NCBI GenBank assembly: GCA_947589375.1
Contig: CANQAO010000068.1
Coordinates: 1 to 5,760 of the forward strand
Length of the DNA stretch: 5,760 nucleotides
DNA from: an uncultured Bacilli bacterium
Lineage (GTDB): Bacteria; Bacillota_I; Bacilli_A; RF39; UBA660
Reading direction: 5' to 3'
The position numbers and the translations under genes are program-made. Positions 5,554 through 5,760 of the stretch are shown in pieces (position 1 is the first letter of the stretch; every line of letters starts with the position of its first letter). The notes beneath the pieces were generated by a model. It worked only from the letters and a program-made list of their open reading frames with translations, was not told where the DNA came from and did no database searches.

Positions 5554-5591
5554 TAAAACAGAAGATAATTTTTAGTTTATCTTCTGTTTTA
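5554..5591. terminator. Strong bidirectional intrinsic terminator
   Basis: A 15-bp perfect stem, TAAAACAGAAGATAA (5554-5568) with TTATCTTCTGTTTTA (5577-5591), closes an 8-nt loop. The 5' side is A-rich and the 3' side T-rich, so it can work on both strands. It lies 15 bases after the surface-protein stop, as expected for the native gene end. Confidence 0.85.
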
Positions 5592-5665
5592 TACATTATT
5601 TTCATATAATAGGAAAGTCATACAAGATTTCCAAAGAAAAATTAACAAAAAGTTAAATAAAATTA

Positions 5666-5694
5666 TTGATTATAACCCAAACATTTGTTATAAT
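5666..5694 (+). promoter_or_regulatory. Strong extended -10 promoter near the right edge
   Basis: -35 TTGATT (5666-5671), 17-base spacer, TGT preceding a perfect -10 TATAAT (5689-5694). Transcription would start near 5701. An inverted repeat overlays it: ATTATAAC (5669-5676) and GTTATAAT (5687-5694). This is the best promoter in the window and drives something beyond the right edge. Between the terminator (to 5591) and here I see only a lone TATAAT at 5605-5610 with no good -35. Confidence 0.75.
5669..5694. repeat. 8-bp inverted repeat spanning the right-edge promoter
   Basis: ATTATAAC and its exact reverse complement GTTATAAT are separated by 10 bases, about 18 bp centre to centre, so both halves lie on nearly the same face of the helix. 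One half overlaps the -35 and the other coincides with the -10. That is a suitable place for an operator, and by symmetry it also puts a TATAAT on the minus strand. Part of the match is forced by the -10 sequence itself. Confidence 0.55.
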
Positions 5695-5715
5695 TGAAGT
5701 AACAAAGGTAGGGGG

Positions 5716-5760
5716 ATGATAAAAATAAATAAAAACTAGAGAAATTATATTGATAAAAAA
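5716..5760 (+). other. Possible gene start with an early stop, running off the window
   Basis: An ATG at 5716 about 15 bases after the predicted transcription start reads MIKINKN and then TAG (5737-5739). The same frame continues RNYIDKK to the edge. MIKINK is a typical opening for a secreted protein in AT-rich Bacillota, so this may be a gene broken by a stop mutation, or a 7-codon leader. A TTG at 5750 is another possible start. AGGTAGGGGG (5706-5715) is purine-rich but lies directly against the ATG. Confidence 0.3.

Noticed and set aside
5396..5605. 69-codon minus-strand frame starting in the terminator region
   Set aside because: It runs through the terminator hairpin and opposite the LRR stub; the product looks like reverse-strand noise.
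5642..5656. TTAAC-AAAAA-GTTAA inverted repeat
   Set aside because: Five-base arms in AT-rich DNA are expected by chance, and no T-tract or other feature supports a function.
1..5760. CRISPR array, tRNA, rRNA or toxin-antitoxin operon
   Set aside because: I looked for regularly spaced direct repeats, cloverleaf-like GC-rich stretches and paired small overlapping genes and found none; the GC-rich segment at 4890-4947 lacks a tRNA T-loop motif.

Overview
The window is AT-rich DNA from a low-GC Gram-positive lineage (Bacillota or a Mycoplasmatota relative that keeps the standard code). Tryptophan is read from TGG in the genes that contain it and TGA acts only as a stop, which argues against a code-4 mollicute. 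Strong AGGAGG/AGGTGA ribosome binding sites and a Bacilli-type short DnaE point the same way. I cannot name the species.

Layout. (1) 2-565: the 3' part of an ORF6N-domain gene (KilA-N-like, phage or accessory type) that enters from the left edge. (2) 562-735, minus strand: a 57-residue ribosomal protein L28 gene (rpmB) with a clear promoter, Shine-Dalgarno site and terminator. Its stop codon overlaps the ORF6N stop, and its terminator lies inside the ORF6N coding end. (3) 736-890: a divergent control region with rpmB and dnaE promoters back to back. (4) 891-3782: a complete DnaE-type DNA polymerase III alpha subunit with an intact polymerase core, a degenerate PHP domain and a C-terminus ending at the OB fold. 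(5) 3837-4598: a single-pass membrane-anchored extracytoplasmic protein of unknown family. (6) About 4615-5200: the decayed left part of an IS3-family insertion sequence. The orfA/orfB frames can still be reconstructed, including the ancestral -1 frameshift window, and a GC-rich (about 62%) structured segment interrupts orfA. (7) 5321-5539: the last ~70 codons of what looks like a BspA-type leucine-rich-repeat surface protein, cut off from its 5' end, followed by a strong bidirectional terminator. (8) 5666-5760: a strong promoter overlaid by an 8-bp inverted repeat and leading into a possible new gene start at the right edge.

The left two thirds is housekeeping (translation, replication) plus one accessory gene. 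The right third is a worn accessory zone where an insertion sequence, a GC-rich insert and a surface-protein stub have piled up. I see no CRISPR array, tRNA, rRNA or complete novel multi-gene system. The best leads are the GC-rich insert, the 29-bp palindrome inside the ORF6N gene, the insulating hairpin at the insertion-sequence left end and the inverted repeat over the last promoter.
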